The translations under genes and the position numbers were made by a program. Below the pieces are notes generated by a model. It was not told the DNA's origin. It saw only the letters and a program-made list of their open reading frames with translations, and made no database searches. From Bacteroidales bacterium (GTDB lineage Bacteria > Bacteroidota > Bacteroidia > Bacteroidales > UBA4417), in NCBI GenBank assembly GCA_030654075.1, contig JAURYB010000147.1:1-64000 (forward strand): a stretch of 64,000 bases of DNA. The letters are read 5' to 3'. Positions 34,486 to 43,868 of the stretch are shown here, in pieces; position 1 is the first letter of the stretch, and the number at the start of each line of letters is the position of its first letter.

Positions 34486-35682
34486 TTACTTAGGACTAAC
34501 TTTAAATAGAGAATATCCTACAATAAGCGAACATCGATGGTAATCGGTTGATGCATCCACATAACGATTCAACAAATCACTGTTGGGATAGAACCTGAAT
34601 TCCATACTGAATTTTTTATAATCTACTCCGCCACCTATAGCGTAACTACTACCATGTAAAACATTTAAATGGTATTTAGTATTGGCAAATCTTATATCAA
34701 CAGTTGAATGAAAATCGAAGTTTGAGACTGGAATAAAAAATCCATTTACGAATAATTTAAGATAATCATTAAGAAAAAAGTTATATCTGAGCCCGATTGG
34801 AAATTCTATTGATTTGTAGTCAACAGACATTTCACTCATTTTCTTATTAAAATATTGGTATGAAGGGTCTATTATAAATTCCCATTTGTTTTTGTTAAAA
34901 GGCAGAATATAACCTGCCTCCAATCCTACCCGGTAGTTAAAATCCTGATCACTATTTTTAAATTCAGGTCCGTAAAATTTTTGCATTACCGCAACTGATG
35001 AATAATCTATTCCTGCTTTTACCTTAAGAAACAAAAAATCTGTGTTTTTAACGGAAGATCTGATCGTCTTCTGTTCGGTACCATTATATTGTTTGAAGTA
35101 ACATTCAAGTTCGCTTTGCTCATAAATAATCTTCTCAACGGAACTCAGGGTGGTTTTTGTATTCCTGACATCATTCCAAAGTTGCTGGCGAAAATCATTA
35201 TTATAAGCAACGCTCTTTTCTTGTGCGTAATATTGTTTGTAGATTAATTGTTGAACAGGAGATCCGGAAACTGAATAAAAATACCTTTCAAAATTATGAA
35301 GCCGATATTGATAAAGACAAGCTTTGCCATCGATAAGCACTTTTAAAAACAATTGCTCCTTCGACCAATTTGGCTTGCGTTCCTTTGAAAGGGTCGTTAT
35401 TTCCTCGGAAGAGCGATCGATTTTTGTCTCAGCCATAATATATTTCGATATACCTGAAATACCAAACTCTTTCACATTCAATACGTTTCCTTTTTGAAAA
35501 CTTTCATTCTCCCCTAACTTATAATCAAATTCAACAGGAGTATTCTTCCAATCATAATTTTTTATTAAACAATCAACTCTATGATTTTCATTATCAATCA
35601 AATAGCCTTTTTCGAACTTAATTTGCCCATACGAATATGTTGCGGCTAAAACCAGGATCAGAAATAATAACTTGATTTTCAT
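34486..35682 (-). CDS. Secreted protein with C-terminal barrel, unknown
   Basis: A 398-residue exported protein: signal peptide (1-19, ending YSYGQ), a mostly soluble first half (about 20-215, starting KFEKGYLIDNENHRVDCLIKNYDWKN) and a C-terminal half with barrel-like strands (AGIDYSSVAVMQKFYGPEF, VGLEAGYILPF, IGLRYNFFLNDYLKLFVNGFF) ending SLIVGYSLFKVSPK. This two-part layout is common among Bacteroidota hypothetical outer-membrane proteins. No enzyme motif is seen, and the neighbours give no clue. Confidence 0.78.
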   Translation of the reverse strand: MKIKLLFLILVLAATYSYGQIKFEKGYLIDNENHRVDCLIKNYDWKNTPVEFDYKLGENESFQKGNVLNVKEFGISGISKYIMAETKIDRSSEEITTLSKERKPNWSKEQLFLKVLIDGKACLYQYRLHNFERYFYSVSGSPVQQLIYKQYYAQEKSVAYNNDFRQQLWNDVRNTKTTLSSVEKIIYEQSELECYFKQYNGTEQKTIRSSVKNTDFLFLKVKAGIDYSSVAVMQKFYGPEFKNSDQDFNYRVGLEAGYILPFNKNKWEFIIDPSYQYFNKKMSEMSVDYKSIEFPIGLRYNFFLNDYLKLFVNGFFIPVSNFDFHSTVDIRFANTKYHLNVLHGSSYAIGGGVDYKKFSMEFRFYPNSDLLNRYVDASTDYHRCSLIVGYSLFKVSPK

Positions 35683-35733
35683 AATAATTATATTAAAGGC
35701 TATAGAATTTTAATATTAATAGTGCTTAACTTT

Positions 35734-36459
35734 CTAAATGGAAGGGTGCCTGTTCAGGAATGCTTTTCCATTCCATACTGGAACTGCTTCGGAAGTATTG
35801 ATTTGGAAACAGTGTTGCAAATCAACAAGTTGACCAAGTTTAACCAGGCGCTGGTAATGATTGGCTTTTTTTACTACTTCCTGTAAGTCATTTTTTGAAG
35901 ATTGCCATAACGCAAGTGCGGCTCCTGACGCATCACAAATCGGGTTGAACAGTCCTGACTGTTCCAGAATTCCGACAAGAGCACCGGCGCAAAGTGTATC
36001 TTCGAGGCTGAACGTATTTTTCCATCCCGAGCACAGGATTACAACATTTTTTTGCTGTCCGATAATCCATTCGCTCATAGCTTTGAGATTTACAAATGCA
36101 GCCACAGCAATATTACCGGAGTTTTTTGCTATTTCAACTGCCTGTGTTCCGTTAGTGGTTGAATATGCCAGTTCTTTCCCGTTTAAGTCTGTATTTAAAA
36201 ATACAGTTGGTGAATTCCCAAAGTCGGCAAAATCAACTTTATTCCCGTCACGCTCGGCAGCTGTCAGGTAACCTTTGTTTTTATATTCCAGTAATTCTTC
36301 GAGCCCTGAAACCGGGATCACACTTTTAGCACCGCTGTCGAATGCCGCGCAAAAGGCAGTGGTAGCACGCAATACATCAATAATTACCACAATGAAATTG
36401 TCAGTAGTAGTTTTATATTTAAATAATGCAGGTGATAAGCAGACTTCGATACTGTTCAT
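35734..36459 (-). CDS. comB: 2-phosphosulfolactate phosphatase-like (ComB)
   Basis: A 241-residue ComB-family protein. Characteristic segments: VVIIDVLRATTAFCAAFDSGA (about 24-44), AERDGNKVDFADFGNSP (about 68-84), STTNGTQAV (about 100-108) and CSGWKNTFSLEDTLCAGAL (about 143-161). In methanogens ComB dephosphorylates 2-phosphosulfolactate for coenzyme M; in Bacteroidota the true product (sulfolactate, sulfonolipid precursor or other) is not settled. It is cytoplasmic. The repeat-rich gap before it (36460-36611) lies between it and gcvT, so co-transcription with gcvT is uncertain. Confidence 0.88.
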   Translation of the reverse strand: MNSIEVCLSPALFKYKTTTDNFIVVIIDVLRATTAFCAAFDSGAKSVIPVSGLEELLEYKNKGYLTAAERDGNKVDFADFGNSPTVFLNTDLNGKELAYSTTNGTQAVEIAKNSGNIAVAAFVNLKAMSEWIIGQQKNVVILCSGWKNTFSLEDTLCAGALVGILEQSGLFNPICDASGAALALWQSSKNDLQEVVKKANHYQRLVKLGQLVDLQHCFQINTSEAVPVWNGKAFLNRHPSI

Positions 36460-36469
36460 TTCGTATAAT

Positions 36470-36611
36470 AAGAAGTTAATGGTTAATAGAAAATAGTTAA
36501 TGGTAATCGGAATACTGCTATTATTTGCAATTAAAATTTCAGTATTTCAAAATCGACTTCAACTATTTTCTATTTCCCACTCACTATTTTCAATTAACTA
36601 TTTTCAATTAA
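36470..36611. repeat. Low-complexity inverted repeat island
   Basis: AGTTAATGGTTAATAGAAAATAG on the left recurs in reverse complement on the right as repeated AACTATTTTC and CAATTAACTATTTTC units. This gives a long imperfect hairpin between gcvT and comB. Confidence 0.7.
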
Positions 36612-37700
36612 CTACCCTTTATAAAAAGGCATTTTAACAACCTGTGCTTTAATCGCTTTATCACGGATGCTGATAAATATTTTGCTTCCTGATTTCGCGT
36701 AAGCAATTGGCACATAAGCCATTCCAATCCCTATTTTAACCGATGGGCCCATAGTTCCGCTGGTAACAGTACCAATTTTATTGCCGGCAGCGTCAATAAC
36801 ATCGTATCCATGGCGTGGAACGCCTTTATCAATCAGTTCAAAACCAACCAGTCGGCGTGATGTTCCTTCAGTTTTTTGTTTTAGGAAAATGTCTTTATTA
36901 ATAAAATCCTTGGAATCAGTAAATTTGGTAATCCAACCTAAGCCTGCTTCGATTGGGGAAGTTGTATCATCAATGTCATTGCCGTATAAACAGAAACCCA
37001 TTTCGAGGCGCAAGGTATCGCGGGCGGCCAGTCCTATAGGTTTGATTCCATATTCAGCACCGGCTTCCATCACAGCTTCGTAAATCTTAACTGCGTCTTC
37101 GTTTGCCATATAAATTTCACATCCGCCGGAACCGGTATAACCAGTTGTAGCAAAAATCACGTCTTTTACACCTGCAAAATCAAGTTTTTTGAAAGTATAG
37201 TATTCCATATCGGTTACATTGGTAGTTGTAAGCTTTTGCATAGCCTTCAAGGCAAGAGGCCCCTGGACGGCAAGTTGAGCTATTTCGTCGGAGGCATTAT
37301 AAAGAATCGCGCCAACTTTATTCTGGCTTAGCATCCATTCCCAATCCTTCTGCATATTCGAAGCATTTACAACCAGCAGGTATGTTTCGGCATCAACACG
37401 ATACACGAGTAAATCATCCACAATTCCACCTTTACCATTCGGCAGGCAGGAATATTGAACCTTTCCATCCTGCAACACCGATGCATCATTAGTAGTTACA
37501 TACTGTATAAAAGCCAAAGCATCCGGGCCTTTCACCCAAATTTCGCCCATATGAGAAACATCAAAAACGCCAAGTTTGGTGCGCACAGTTTCATGCTCAT
37601 CATTAATTCCCGAAAATTGAATCGGCATATTGTAACCTGCAAAAGGAAGCATTTTTGCGCCTAAAGCCTCATGAATTTGTGTAAACGCTGTATTTTTCAT
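36612..37700 (-). CDS. gcvT: Aminomethyltransferase GcvT
   Basis: A 362-residue T protein of the glycine cleavage system, which transfers the aminomethyl carbon from the H protein to tetrahydrofolate and releases ammonia. The N-terminus [22 protein letters not shown] and [18 protein letters not shown] are family hallmarks, as are [36 protein letters not shown] and [21 protein letters not shown]. Cytoplasmic, full length. The other glycine-cleavage genes are not in the window. A -7 element (TACTTTTG, minus strand, 37805-37812) suggests a leader of about 100 bases; no glycine riboswitch was recognised in it. Confidence 0.96.
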   Translation of the reverse strand: MKNTAFTQIHEALGAKMLPFAGYNMPIQFSGINDEHETVRTKLGVFDVSHMGEIWVKGPDALAFIQYVTTNDASVLQDGKVQYSCLPNGKGGIVDDLLVYRVDAETYLLVVNASNMQKDWEWMLSQNKVGAILYNASDEIAQLAVQGPLALKAMQKLTTTNVTDMEYYTFKKLDFAGVKDVIFATTGYTGSGGCEIYMANEDAVKIYEAVMEAGAEYGIKPIGLAARDTLRLEMGFCLYGNDIDDTTSPIEAGLGWITKFTDSKDFINKDIFLKQKTEGTSRRLVGFELIDKGVPRHGYDVIDAAGNKIGTVTSGTMGPSVKIGIGMAYVPIAYAKSGSKIFISIRDKAIKAQVVKMPFYKG

Positions 37701-37804
37701 TAAATCAGATTTAATTTGTATAGATAGGTTTAGCTGGAGAATAGTCGAATTTCAAGTCAGTATGAAATTAAGGAATATATTCCCCAAAAGATTTTTACAT
37801 GGGG

Positions 37805-37812
37805 CAAAAGTA
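37805..37812 (-). promoter_or_regulatory. Likely -7 element of gcvT
   Basis: TACTTTTG on the minus strand, a perfect TAnnTTTG, about 105 bp before the gcvT start. The rest of the intergenic stretch 37701-38019 shows nothing more than AT-rich sequence. Confidence 0.6.
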
Positions 37813-38019
37813 AGAAATTGAATACATCCTGAACCAAATTGATGTAATAAGTGTGAGAAATATTTCAGTCTTAATTTTCTATCGGAATACTTAAATGAAA
37901 AAATGAAATTCGTCTTAAAATAGCCGGATATATCCATTTCGTAAACCAAAACATAATTAATTTTTTCATTTTTTTTAGAAACAGATTAAAATTACCATTA
38001 TTTACGGGTGGCTTTTCTC

Positions 38020-38027
38020 TACTTTTG
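38020..38027 (+). promoter_or_regulatory. -7 element of the oxidoreductase gene
   Basis: TACTTTTG is a perfect -7 element. It lies inside the longest reading frame (from GTG 38008), so the true start must be the downstream ATG 38044. Confidence 0.75.
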
Positions 38028-38043
38028 CATAAAACAAGTCAAT

Positions 38044-39045
38044 ATGCTTAAAATTGGAGTTATTGGAGCCGGCCACCTGGGTAAAATTCATATTAAATGT
38101 ATTAACGAAATCCCTGAATATGAACTTGTTGGTTTTTTTGATAATGATGAGACAAATGCAAAAGCAGTGTCAATGGAATTCGGAATCAGAAATTTTGATT
38201 CTATCGATGCCTTGATAAAAGAAGTTGATGTAATCGATATTGTAACTCCTACAATTGCCCATTTCGAACATGCAGCTCACGCGTTAAAGCAATTCAGGCA
38301 CGTATTTATTGAAAAACCAATTGTAGCCTCACCCGAAGAAGCGTTGAAGTTGATTGAAATAGCCAGCGAGGCAAATGTTAAAGTTCAGGTTGGACATGTT
38401 GAACGATATAATCCGGCATTTATAGCAGCGGCACCGTATATCGATAATCCGATGTTTATTGAAGTGCACCGGCTGGCAAATTTCAACCCGCGTGGTACCG
38501 ACGTGCCGGTTATCCTGGACCTGATGATTCATGATATAGATATTGTTTTACATACCGTTCACGCCAACCTGAAGAAAATAAGCGCCAGCGGTGTCGCTGT
38601 TATGACTGATACTCCTGATATTGTTAACGCCCGGCTTGAATTTGATAATGGTTGTGTCGCCAATCTTACTGCCAGTCGCATATCATTAAGCCCCATGCGA
38701 AAAGCAAGGTTTTTTAAACGTGATGCCTATATATCGGTTGATTTTCTGAATAAAAAAGCAGAAGTTGCATTTTTAAAAAGTATTGAGGCCGGGAACACAA
38801 ATCCTTTTGTACCTGTTTGGGACCCGGGTAATGGGAAAGAAGCCAAGCAGATCCATTTTGAAAGGCCCGAAATAAAGCACACCAATGCCATTCAATCTGA
38901 GCTGTCGAGCTTTGCACAGGCCATCATTGGAAATACAACCCCTGATGTAACTATTAACGATGGTTACCTGGCATTGAAAGTAGCTCACCAGATACTCGAA
39001 AAGGTTGAATACGGACTAGATAAATTCAATCCGGATCAGGATTGA
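38044..39045 (+). CDS. Gfo/Idh/MocA family oxidoreductase
   Basis: A 333-residue NAD(P)-dependent dehydrogenase. Rossmann motif GVIGAGHLGKIH at about 5-16, the EKPI lysine motif (VFIEKPIVASPEEAL) near 95-110, and HDIDIVLH near 175 with the catalytic-type Asp and His of the family. The product class is sugar or inositol dehydrogenases and related enzymes; UDP-sugar oxidation or UDP-N-acetylglucosamine 3-dehydrogenase-type activity (lipid A with 3-amino sugar) is possible, but not provable here. It starts at ATG 38044 because the promoter overlaps the longer frame. The next gene makes envelope polysaccharide carriers, which fits a nucleotide-sugar role. Confidence 0.88.
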   Translation: MLKIGVIGAGHLGKIHIKCINEIPEYELVGFFDNDETNAKAVSMEFGIRNFDSIDALIKEVDVIDIVTPTIAHFEHAAHALKQFRHVFIEKPIVASPEEALKLIEIASEANVKVQVGHVERYNPAFIAAAPYIDNPMFIEVHRLANFNPRGTDVPVILDLMIHDIDIVLHTVHANLKKISASGVAVMTDTPDIVNARLEFDNGCVANLTASRISLSPMRKARFFKRDAYISVDFLNKKAEVAFLKSIEAGNTNPFVPVWDPGNGKEAKQIHFERPEIKHTNAIQSELSSFAQAIIGNTTPDVTINDGYLALKVAHQILEKVEYGLDKFNPDQD

Positions 39046-39242
39046 GATAGAAAGGAAAATAAATTTGGGAAACTTTTCATCTCGACATGTCTGTGGTTGA
39101 AATTTTTTCCTTACAACTTACAACTGTTGAACAGCTACAATTTTGGCACTTAGAAAAACCTGTAAATTCTATTAAATACCATGCTGAATTCACTTCTATA
39201 TCAATTTCAAGTACATTCTACCTGACCGTTAACTAAGCCGTA

Positions 39243-40658
39243 ATGAACAAAAAAGTACAAACCGCAAAATTTGTGATTGCTGATCTGTTTTCAGCTTGTT
39301 TAGCGTGGAGCATTTTTTTCTTCCTGCGCAAATCAGCTGAATTGCAGGATATAAACGATACGTTACAGTTTGTACTCATTGACAGGAAGTTTTATATTGG
39401 AATAATAGCAATACCCGTATTCTGGTTTTTTTTATATTTATTATCAGGTACTTACAATAAGGTGTATCGTAAAGCCCGCATGCGCGAATTAGGACAAACT
39501 CTGCTTATTTCAATCATTGGCGTTATCATCATATTTTTCGCGCTCATACTTGACGATGTAATTCAAAGTTATAAAAACTATTACAATTTATTTATAACTC
39601 TGTTTCTGTTGCATTTCCTGATAACTGTGACCTTCAGACTCATACTCGTCTCACGAAACCTTTATAAACTAAAAAACCGTATCATCGGGTTTAATACGAT
39701 TATTGTAGGTAGTAACGGCAATGCTGTTTCCATATTTAACGAAATTGAAAGCCAGCCCAAAGCTGCCTTCAACAGGTTTGTAGGATTTGTTCACGCTGCC
39801 CAATATCCAGGTTATAAACTGGAAAAATTCATTCCAAACCTAGGGCATTTCACCAACCTACGGCATCTCATCAGTGAGATGGATATTGAAGAAGTGATAA
39901 TTGCTACCGAACGATCAGAACATAACACCATCGAACAGATTATCTCCGCGATTGAAGATTCAGATGTATTGATAAAAGTGATTCCTGATATGCAGGATTT
40001 TGTGTTGGGTACTGTGAAAACCACATCCCTTTTCCAGACACCACTCATCCAGGTATCTTTCGATTTTATGCCTCCCTGGCAGTTCAACCTGAAAAGATTT
40101 CTGGACATTGTGCTGTCAGCCATTGCGATTGTCATATTATCACCAGTTTACCTGACTTGTATAATTGGAATCAAAATGACATCTAAAGGTCCGGCTTTTT
40201 ACTCCCAGGAACGTATTGGTATAAATGGCAAAGCTTTTATGATCCCCAAATTCCGCTCAATGGAAGTCGGCGCTGAGGATGGCATTCCTGTTTTGTCCTC
40301 TAAAGATGATCCCAGGGTAACTTCTTTCGGTAAATTTATGCGCCGGACACGACTCGATGAGATTCCACAGTTTTTCTCGGTTCTGAAAGGCGATATGTCG
40401 TTGGTAGGCCCAAGACCCGAAAGGCAGTATTTTATTGACCAGATAGCGCAACGCGCTCCGCATTACCGCTTACTTTTAAAAGTTAAACCTGGTATCACCT
40501 CCTGGGGACAGGTAAAATATGGATATGCCGAAAATGTGGATCAAATGATAGAGCGCCTGAAGTACGATATTCTCTACATCGAAAATATGTCAATTGCCAT
40601 GGATATCAAAATTATGGCTTACACATTATTAACCGTGATCAGGGGAAGCGGACAGTAG
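39243..40658 (+). CDS. Polyprenyl glycosylphosphotransferase
   Basis: A 471-residue membrane enzyme that transfers a sugar-1-phosphate from a nucleotide sugar to undecaprenyl phosphate, starting a surface polysaccharide unit. Four N-terminal membrane helices (about 8-130), a CoA-binding-like Rossmann domain (about 145-260, IIVGSNGNAVSIFNEIE), a fifth hydrophobic segment (about 285-305), then the bacterial sugar transferase domain (about 280-470) with FRSMEVGAED, DEIPQFFSVLKGDMSLVGPRPE and KPGITSWGQVKYGYAE. This is the WbaP/WcaJ-like layout. No other polysaccharide genes follow in the window. Confidence 0.94.
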   Translation: MNKKVQTAKFVIADLFSACLAWSIFFFLRKSAELQDINDTLQFVLIDRKFYIGIIAIPVFWFFLYLLSGTYNKVYRKARMRELGQTLLISIIGVIIIFFALILDDVIQSYKNYYNLFITLFLLHFLITVTFRLILVSRNLYKLKNRIIGFNTIIVGSNGNAVSIFNEIESQPKAAFNRFVGFVHAAQYPGYKLEKFIPNLGHFTNLRHLISEMDIEEVIIATERSEHNTIEQIISAIEDSDVLIKVIPDMQDFVLGTVKTTSLFQTPLIQVSFDFMPPWQFNLKRFLDIVLSAIAIVILSPVYLTCIIGIKMTSKGPAFYSQERIGINGKAFMIPKFRSMEVGAEDGIPVLSSKDDPRVTSFGKFMRRTRLDEIPQFFSVLKGDMSLVGPRPERQYFIDQIAQRAPHYRLLLKVKPGITSWGQVKYGYAENVDQMIERLKYDILYIENMSIAMDIKIMAYTLLTVIRGSGQ

Positions 40659-40664
40659 GTTTGG

Positions 40665-40765
40665 GGATTGTGAGTTGGGAATTAGGCGGGAGATATGGTG
40701 AGAAGCGAAAGGGGAGGGGCGAATGGGCGAGAAGCGAATAGGCGAGGGGCGAATCCCAGAGAAAG
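40665..40765. repeat. G-rich low-complexity repeat
   Basis: Degenerate direct repeats of GGGCGAA, GAGAAGCGAA and AGGCGAGG between the glycosylphosphotransferase and GNAT genes. It is G-rich on the plus strand, unlike its AT-rich surroundings. Confidence 0.8.
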
Positions 40766-40818
40766 AATAATCTCTATTTTTTAAATTTCATCATCCAACT
40801 TAATAATAGCTTCCCCCC

Positions 40819-41358
40819 ATGGATCAGGTAAGGATTCATCAGATAAAAAATCCTAACGATCAGTATTACGCTGAATTCTGGCGAATATATTCTGAAAGTT
40901 TCCCGCTTAATGAAAGAAGAATTAGTGGGCAGCAATCCGATATTTTCAATAAATCAAACTACTATCTCAACACGTTTATTGCTGGTAATCAGTTTGTTGG
41001 ATTTATTTCTTTCTGGACATCAATGGAATTCATTTTTATAGAACACCTGGCTATTGCTCCTGAATTCCGAAACCAGGGATTTGGGAATACAATTTTTAAA
41101 TCTTTTATTGAAAATAACCCCATTCCTGTCATTCTGGAAATTGAACCACCGGTTGATGCTACCTCACTTAACCGCTTACGTTTTTACAAATCACTCAACT
41201 TTAAGTTGAATGAACATAATCATTATCAGCCTGCATATCACGTTGAAGATGAACCTATTCCTATGAATATTCTTTCGTATCCTACCGAGATCAGCGATTC
41301 AAAGTACCAACAATTTGCCAGGTTTCAGAAAGAAATCATGATGGTGAAGTTCAGCTAA
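40819..41358 (+). CDS. GNAT family N-acetyltransferase
   Basis: A 179-residue acetyltransferase of the GNAT fold. The acetyl-CoA binding segment IEHLAIAPEFRNQGFGNTIF (about 74-93) has the Q/R-x-x-G-x-G/A loop in the form RNQGFG, and VILEIEPP then NRLRFYKSLNFKLNEH follow as strands and helix of the C-terminal half. Cytoplasmic. The acceptor is unknown. It starts soon after the G-rich repeat. Confidence 0.85.
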   Translation: MDQVRIHQIKNPNDQYYAEFWRIYSESFPLNERRISGQQSDIFNKSNYYLNTFIAGNQFVGFISFWTSMEFIFIEHLAIAPEFRNQGFGNTIFKSFIENNPIPVILEIEPPVDATSLNRLRFYKSLNFKLNEHNHYQPAYHVEDEPIPMNILSYPTEISDSKYQQFARFQKEIMMVKFS

Positions 41359-41362
41359 TTCT

Positions 41363-41370
41363 TATATTTG
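41363..41370 (+). promoter_or_regulatory. -7 element of the small lipoprotein gene
   Basis: TATATTTG is a perfect TAnnTTTG, 26 bp before the start codon at 41397 and just after the GNAT stop codon. Confidence 0.6.
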
Positions 41371-41396
41371 TTGTTAAAATCATTTCTTGTAGCATT

Positions 41397-41699
41397 ATGA
41401 AAAGAAGGTTTTTTGTGCTACTTATAATTTTCTCAACTTGGGTCCTGAGTTGTGAAAAACTAAAATATGAAAGCGCTGCTACAATAACCGGTGCCGATAT
41501 GACGATGTGTGCATGTTGCGGAGGCTATTTTATTGATATAGAAGGGTCTAAATATCGATTTGACAAAACAGGGTTACCAACTAATTTCACTTTTAGCGAT
41601 AGTCAGTTACCGTTGAAGGTAGAATTAAACTGGGAAATAAAAGTGGAAAGTTGCACTGGTTTTAATTGGATCAAAATATCAGATATTAGAAAAATATAG
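41397..41699 (+). CDS. Small lipoprotein with CACCGG motif
   Basis: A 100-residue predicted lipoprotein: signal MKRRFFVLLIIFSTWVLSC with lipobox VLSC (Cys19). The mature part contains the cluster MCACCGGYFIDIEGSKYRFD (about 37-56) with three further Cys, and one more Cys near residue 88. The cluster could bind a metal or form disulfides. The domain (about 80 residues) has no name known to me, although similar small Bacteroidota lipoproteins with a CxCCGG segment exist. Function unknown. Confidence 0.8.
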   Translation: MKRRFFVLLIIFSTWVLSCEKLKYESAATITGADMTMCACCGGYFIDIEGSKYRFDKTGLPTNFTFSDSQLPLKVELNWEIKVESCTGFNWIKISDIRKI

Positions 41700-41750
41700 C
41701 CACCGATATATATAATCGGTTATACTGCAGTAAAATAGTTGCCGGATTCT

Positions 41751-42347
41751 TTAAATACTACCACTCTCAATCATGAGTACTATCCGCTCAATATCTGCAT
41801 CTGCTCCAAGCGGATCATATTTCACTTTCAGATTGTAGCTGAACAAGCGAGCAAACGACTGGTAGAAAAATGCCCTGAAACGGCCCCTGAAATCTACAAC
41901 TATATCGTAAGATGTATTATTAGTCTGCCTGTCAATTAATTTCAATAAAATCTTTCCTTGAGTAATGGTTAAATCCTTTAACTCATTGCCAAACTGAGCC
42001 TGAATTTCATCCTCCGCCTTCTTCATCATAGTTTTCTGAACCTTTTCGTTTTTCACGCTTGCTATTTTCTGGTTATACTCATTAAATTTGATACCAGCCA
42101 GTTTGGCATAAGGATATGCCTTTTTTACATTGCGCACCAGGCGTTCCCACTGCCTTGCTTCGGTAGAATTACGCATTGCTTTATTTCCCCAGATATAAAC
42201 TTCGTCCAGGTTCAAAATAGCCATTGTGTCGCCTTTAACTACAACTCCGGAAACGTGATACCCTTCAGCATCATGCGGATCAAGAATGCCTTGAGCAGAA
42301 ATAAGGAATGGTACCAGTGCCAGTAAACCAAGCAAAACGAACTTCAT
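41751..42347 (-). CDS. DUF4294 family exported protein
   Basis: A 198-residue exported protein matching the DUF4294 family of Bacteroidota: LDEVYIWGNKAMRNSTEARQWERLVRNVKKAYPYAKLAG and LKLIDRQTNNTSYDIVVDFRGRFRAFFYQSFARLF. The start is ATG 42347, giving the signal peptide MKFVLLGLLALVPFLISAQG; the longer TTG-initiated frame (42374) adds nine residues with no purpose. The family has no known function. It lies downstream of clpX on the same strand, 116 bp away. Confidence 0.9.
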   Translation of the reverse strand: MKFVLLGLLALVPFLISAQGILDPHDAEGYHVSGVVVKGDTMAILNLDEVYIWGNKAMRNSTEARQWERLVRNVKKAYPYAKLAGIKFNEYNQKIASVKNEKVQKTMMKKAEDEIQAQFGNELKDLTITQGKILLKLIDRQTNNTSYDIVVDFRGRFRAFFYQSFARLFSYNLKVKYDPLGADADIERIVLMIESGSI

Positions 42348-42462
42348 GGTACAGTTTTTTTTGAAATGATTCAATAATTATGCCAATGTAATAACAATTG
42401 AAAAGGCATTTTTATTGGATAACAAAAAAAGAAAATTTGATTCAACAAATGAGGAAGAACAG

Positions 42463-43698
42463 TTAAGCTACTTTGAGTCTGGCAATATTGGTTTTCCCAA
42501 GCTTTTCGGCTGCATACGCGCGATCTATAACCAGGTCGGAATGTTTCGGCTGCGAAGGGATATCGAACATAGCATCAGTAAGTATAGCTTCGAGTATGGA
42601 ACGTAAGCCACGTGCGCCTGTACGGAACTCAATGGCTTTATCAACTATGTACTCGTACACATCATCTGTGAAAGTCAAGGTCACATTATCCATCTCGAAC
42701 AAACGTACAAATTGCTTTATAAGAGCATTCTGCGGTTCGGTGAGTATACGTATAAGTACTTCGCGACTTAGCGGGTTGAGATAAGTTACTACCGGGAAAC
42801 GACCAACAAGTTCCGGTATTAATCCAAAACTCTTCAAATCCTGGGGAGCAACATATTGCAGCAGGTTGTGCCGGTCAATAACATCTTTCTCACGGTCGTT
42901 GGTATACCCGATTATATTAGTCTGCATGCGGGCAGCGATTTTTTTGTCAATGCCATCGAATGCGCCGCCGGAAATAAACAAAATATTCCTAGTGTTTACC
43001 AAAATCATTTTCTGCTCAGGATGTTTACGACCACCTTGTGGCGGAACATTTACATCTGCGCCTTCGAGCAACTTCAGCAAAGCTTGCTGAACACCCTCGC
43101 CCGATACATCACGGGTAATTGAAGGATTATCACTTTTGCGTGAAATTTTATCAATTTCATCGATGAAAACAATACCTTTTTCAGCAGCTGCAACATTATA
43201 ATCAGCAGCCTGGAGCAAGCGACTCAATATACTTTCAACGTCTTCACCTACATAACCGGCTTCTGTTAAAACAGTGGCATCGGCTATGCAAAATGGAACC
43301 TGCAACAAACGGGCGATTGTCCGGGCCAGGAGTGTTTTTCCCGTTCCTGTTTCACCCACCAGAATAATATTAGATTTATCTATTTCAACGTCATCCTTAC
43401 TCTTGGAGGCAGGTTGATTAATACGTTTGAAATGATTATAAACCGCTACCGCCAAAACACGTTTCGAATCATCCTGGCCAATAACATATTTATCAAGGTA
43501 AGCTTTGATTTCCTGCGGTTTAGGTGTATCAAGCAACTTGGCGTCACTCGTTTTGGTGTGTTTTACTTCTTCACGCATTATATCCTTAGCCTGGTCAATA
43601 CAGTAATCACAGATATGTGCTTCGAGGCCGGCTATAAGTATATTTGTCTCGCGCTTAGGCCTACCGCAAAAGGAGCAACGTTCTTCTTTTTTTGTCAT
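42463..43698 (-). CDS. clpX: ClpX, ATPase of the ClpXP protease
   Basis: A 411-residue AAA+ unfoldase that recognises tagged substrates and feeds them to ClpP. The N-terminal zinc finger has Cys8, Cys11, Cys30 and Cys33 (CSFCGRP and CDYCIDQ). Walker A GETGTGKT, Walker [10 protein letters not shown], the IGF-type ClpP loop region and sensor 2 GARGLRSI are present. ATG 43698 ([12 protein letters not shown]) is preferred to ATG 43734 because the family starts shortly before the zinc finger. A hairpin terminator after clpP and a TAACTTTA -7-like element (43796-43803, minus strand) suggest clpX has its own promoter. Confidence 0.96.
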   Translation of the reverse strand: MTKKEERCSFCGRPKRETNILIAGLEAHICDYCIDQAKDIMREEVKHTKTSDAKLLDTPKPQEIKAYLDKYVIGQDDSKRVLAVAVYNHFKRINQPASKSKDDVEIDKSNIILVGETGTGKTLLARTIARLLQVPFCIADATVLTEAGYVGEDVESILSRLLQAADYNVAAAEKGIVFIDEIDKISRKSDNPSITRDVSGEGVQQALLKLLEGADVNVPPQGGRKHPEQKMILVNTRNILFISGGAFDGIDKKIAARMQTNIIGYTNDREKDVIDRHNLLQYVAPQDLKSFGLIPELVGRFPVVTYLNPLSREVLIRILTEPQNALIKQFVRLFEMDNVTLTFTDDVYEYIVDKAIEFRTGARGLRSILEAILTDAMFDIPSQPKHSDLVIDRAYAAEKLGKTNIARLKVA

Positions 43699-43805
43699 GT
43701 TCTTCAATAAATTATTAAATCCCTGGGAATACATCCATTAGATAATAACCAGGTATAACTAAAAGACTATGTACTTATTAATATTCTTTCAGGTGTAAAG
43801 TTACA

Positions 43806-43851
43806 AAAACTTCCGGCAAAAGTTGAAATTTCTTCTACTCTTGCCGGAAGT
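43806..43851 (-). terminator. Terminator between clpP and clpX
   Basis: A perfect 11-bp inverted repeat ACTTCCGGCAA/TTGCCGGAAGT (43809-43819 and 43841-43851). On the minus strand it is followed by five T. It would end most tig-clpP transcripts and uncouple clpX. Confidence 0.8.
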
Positions 43852-43868
43852 ATACTATCACTCTATGT

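Noticed and set aside
37701-37812. Glycine riboswitch before gcvT
   Set aside because: The leader of about 100 bases is AT-rich and shows no conserved glycine-aptamer core that I can recognise.
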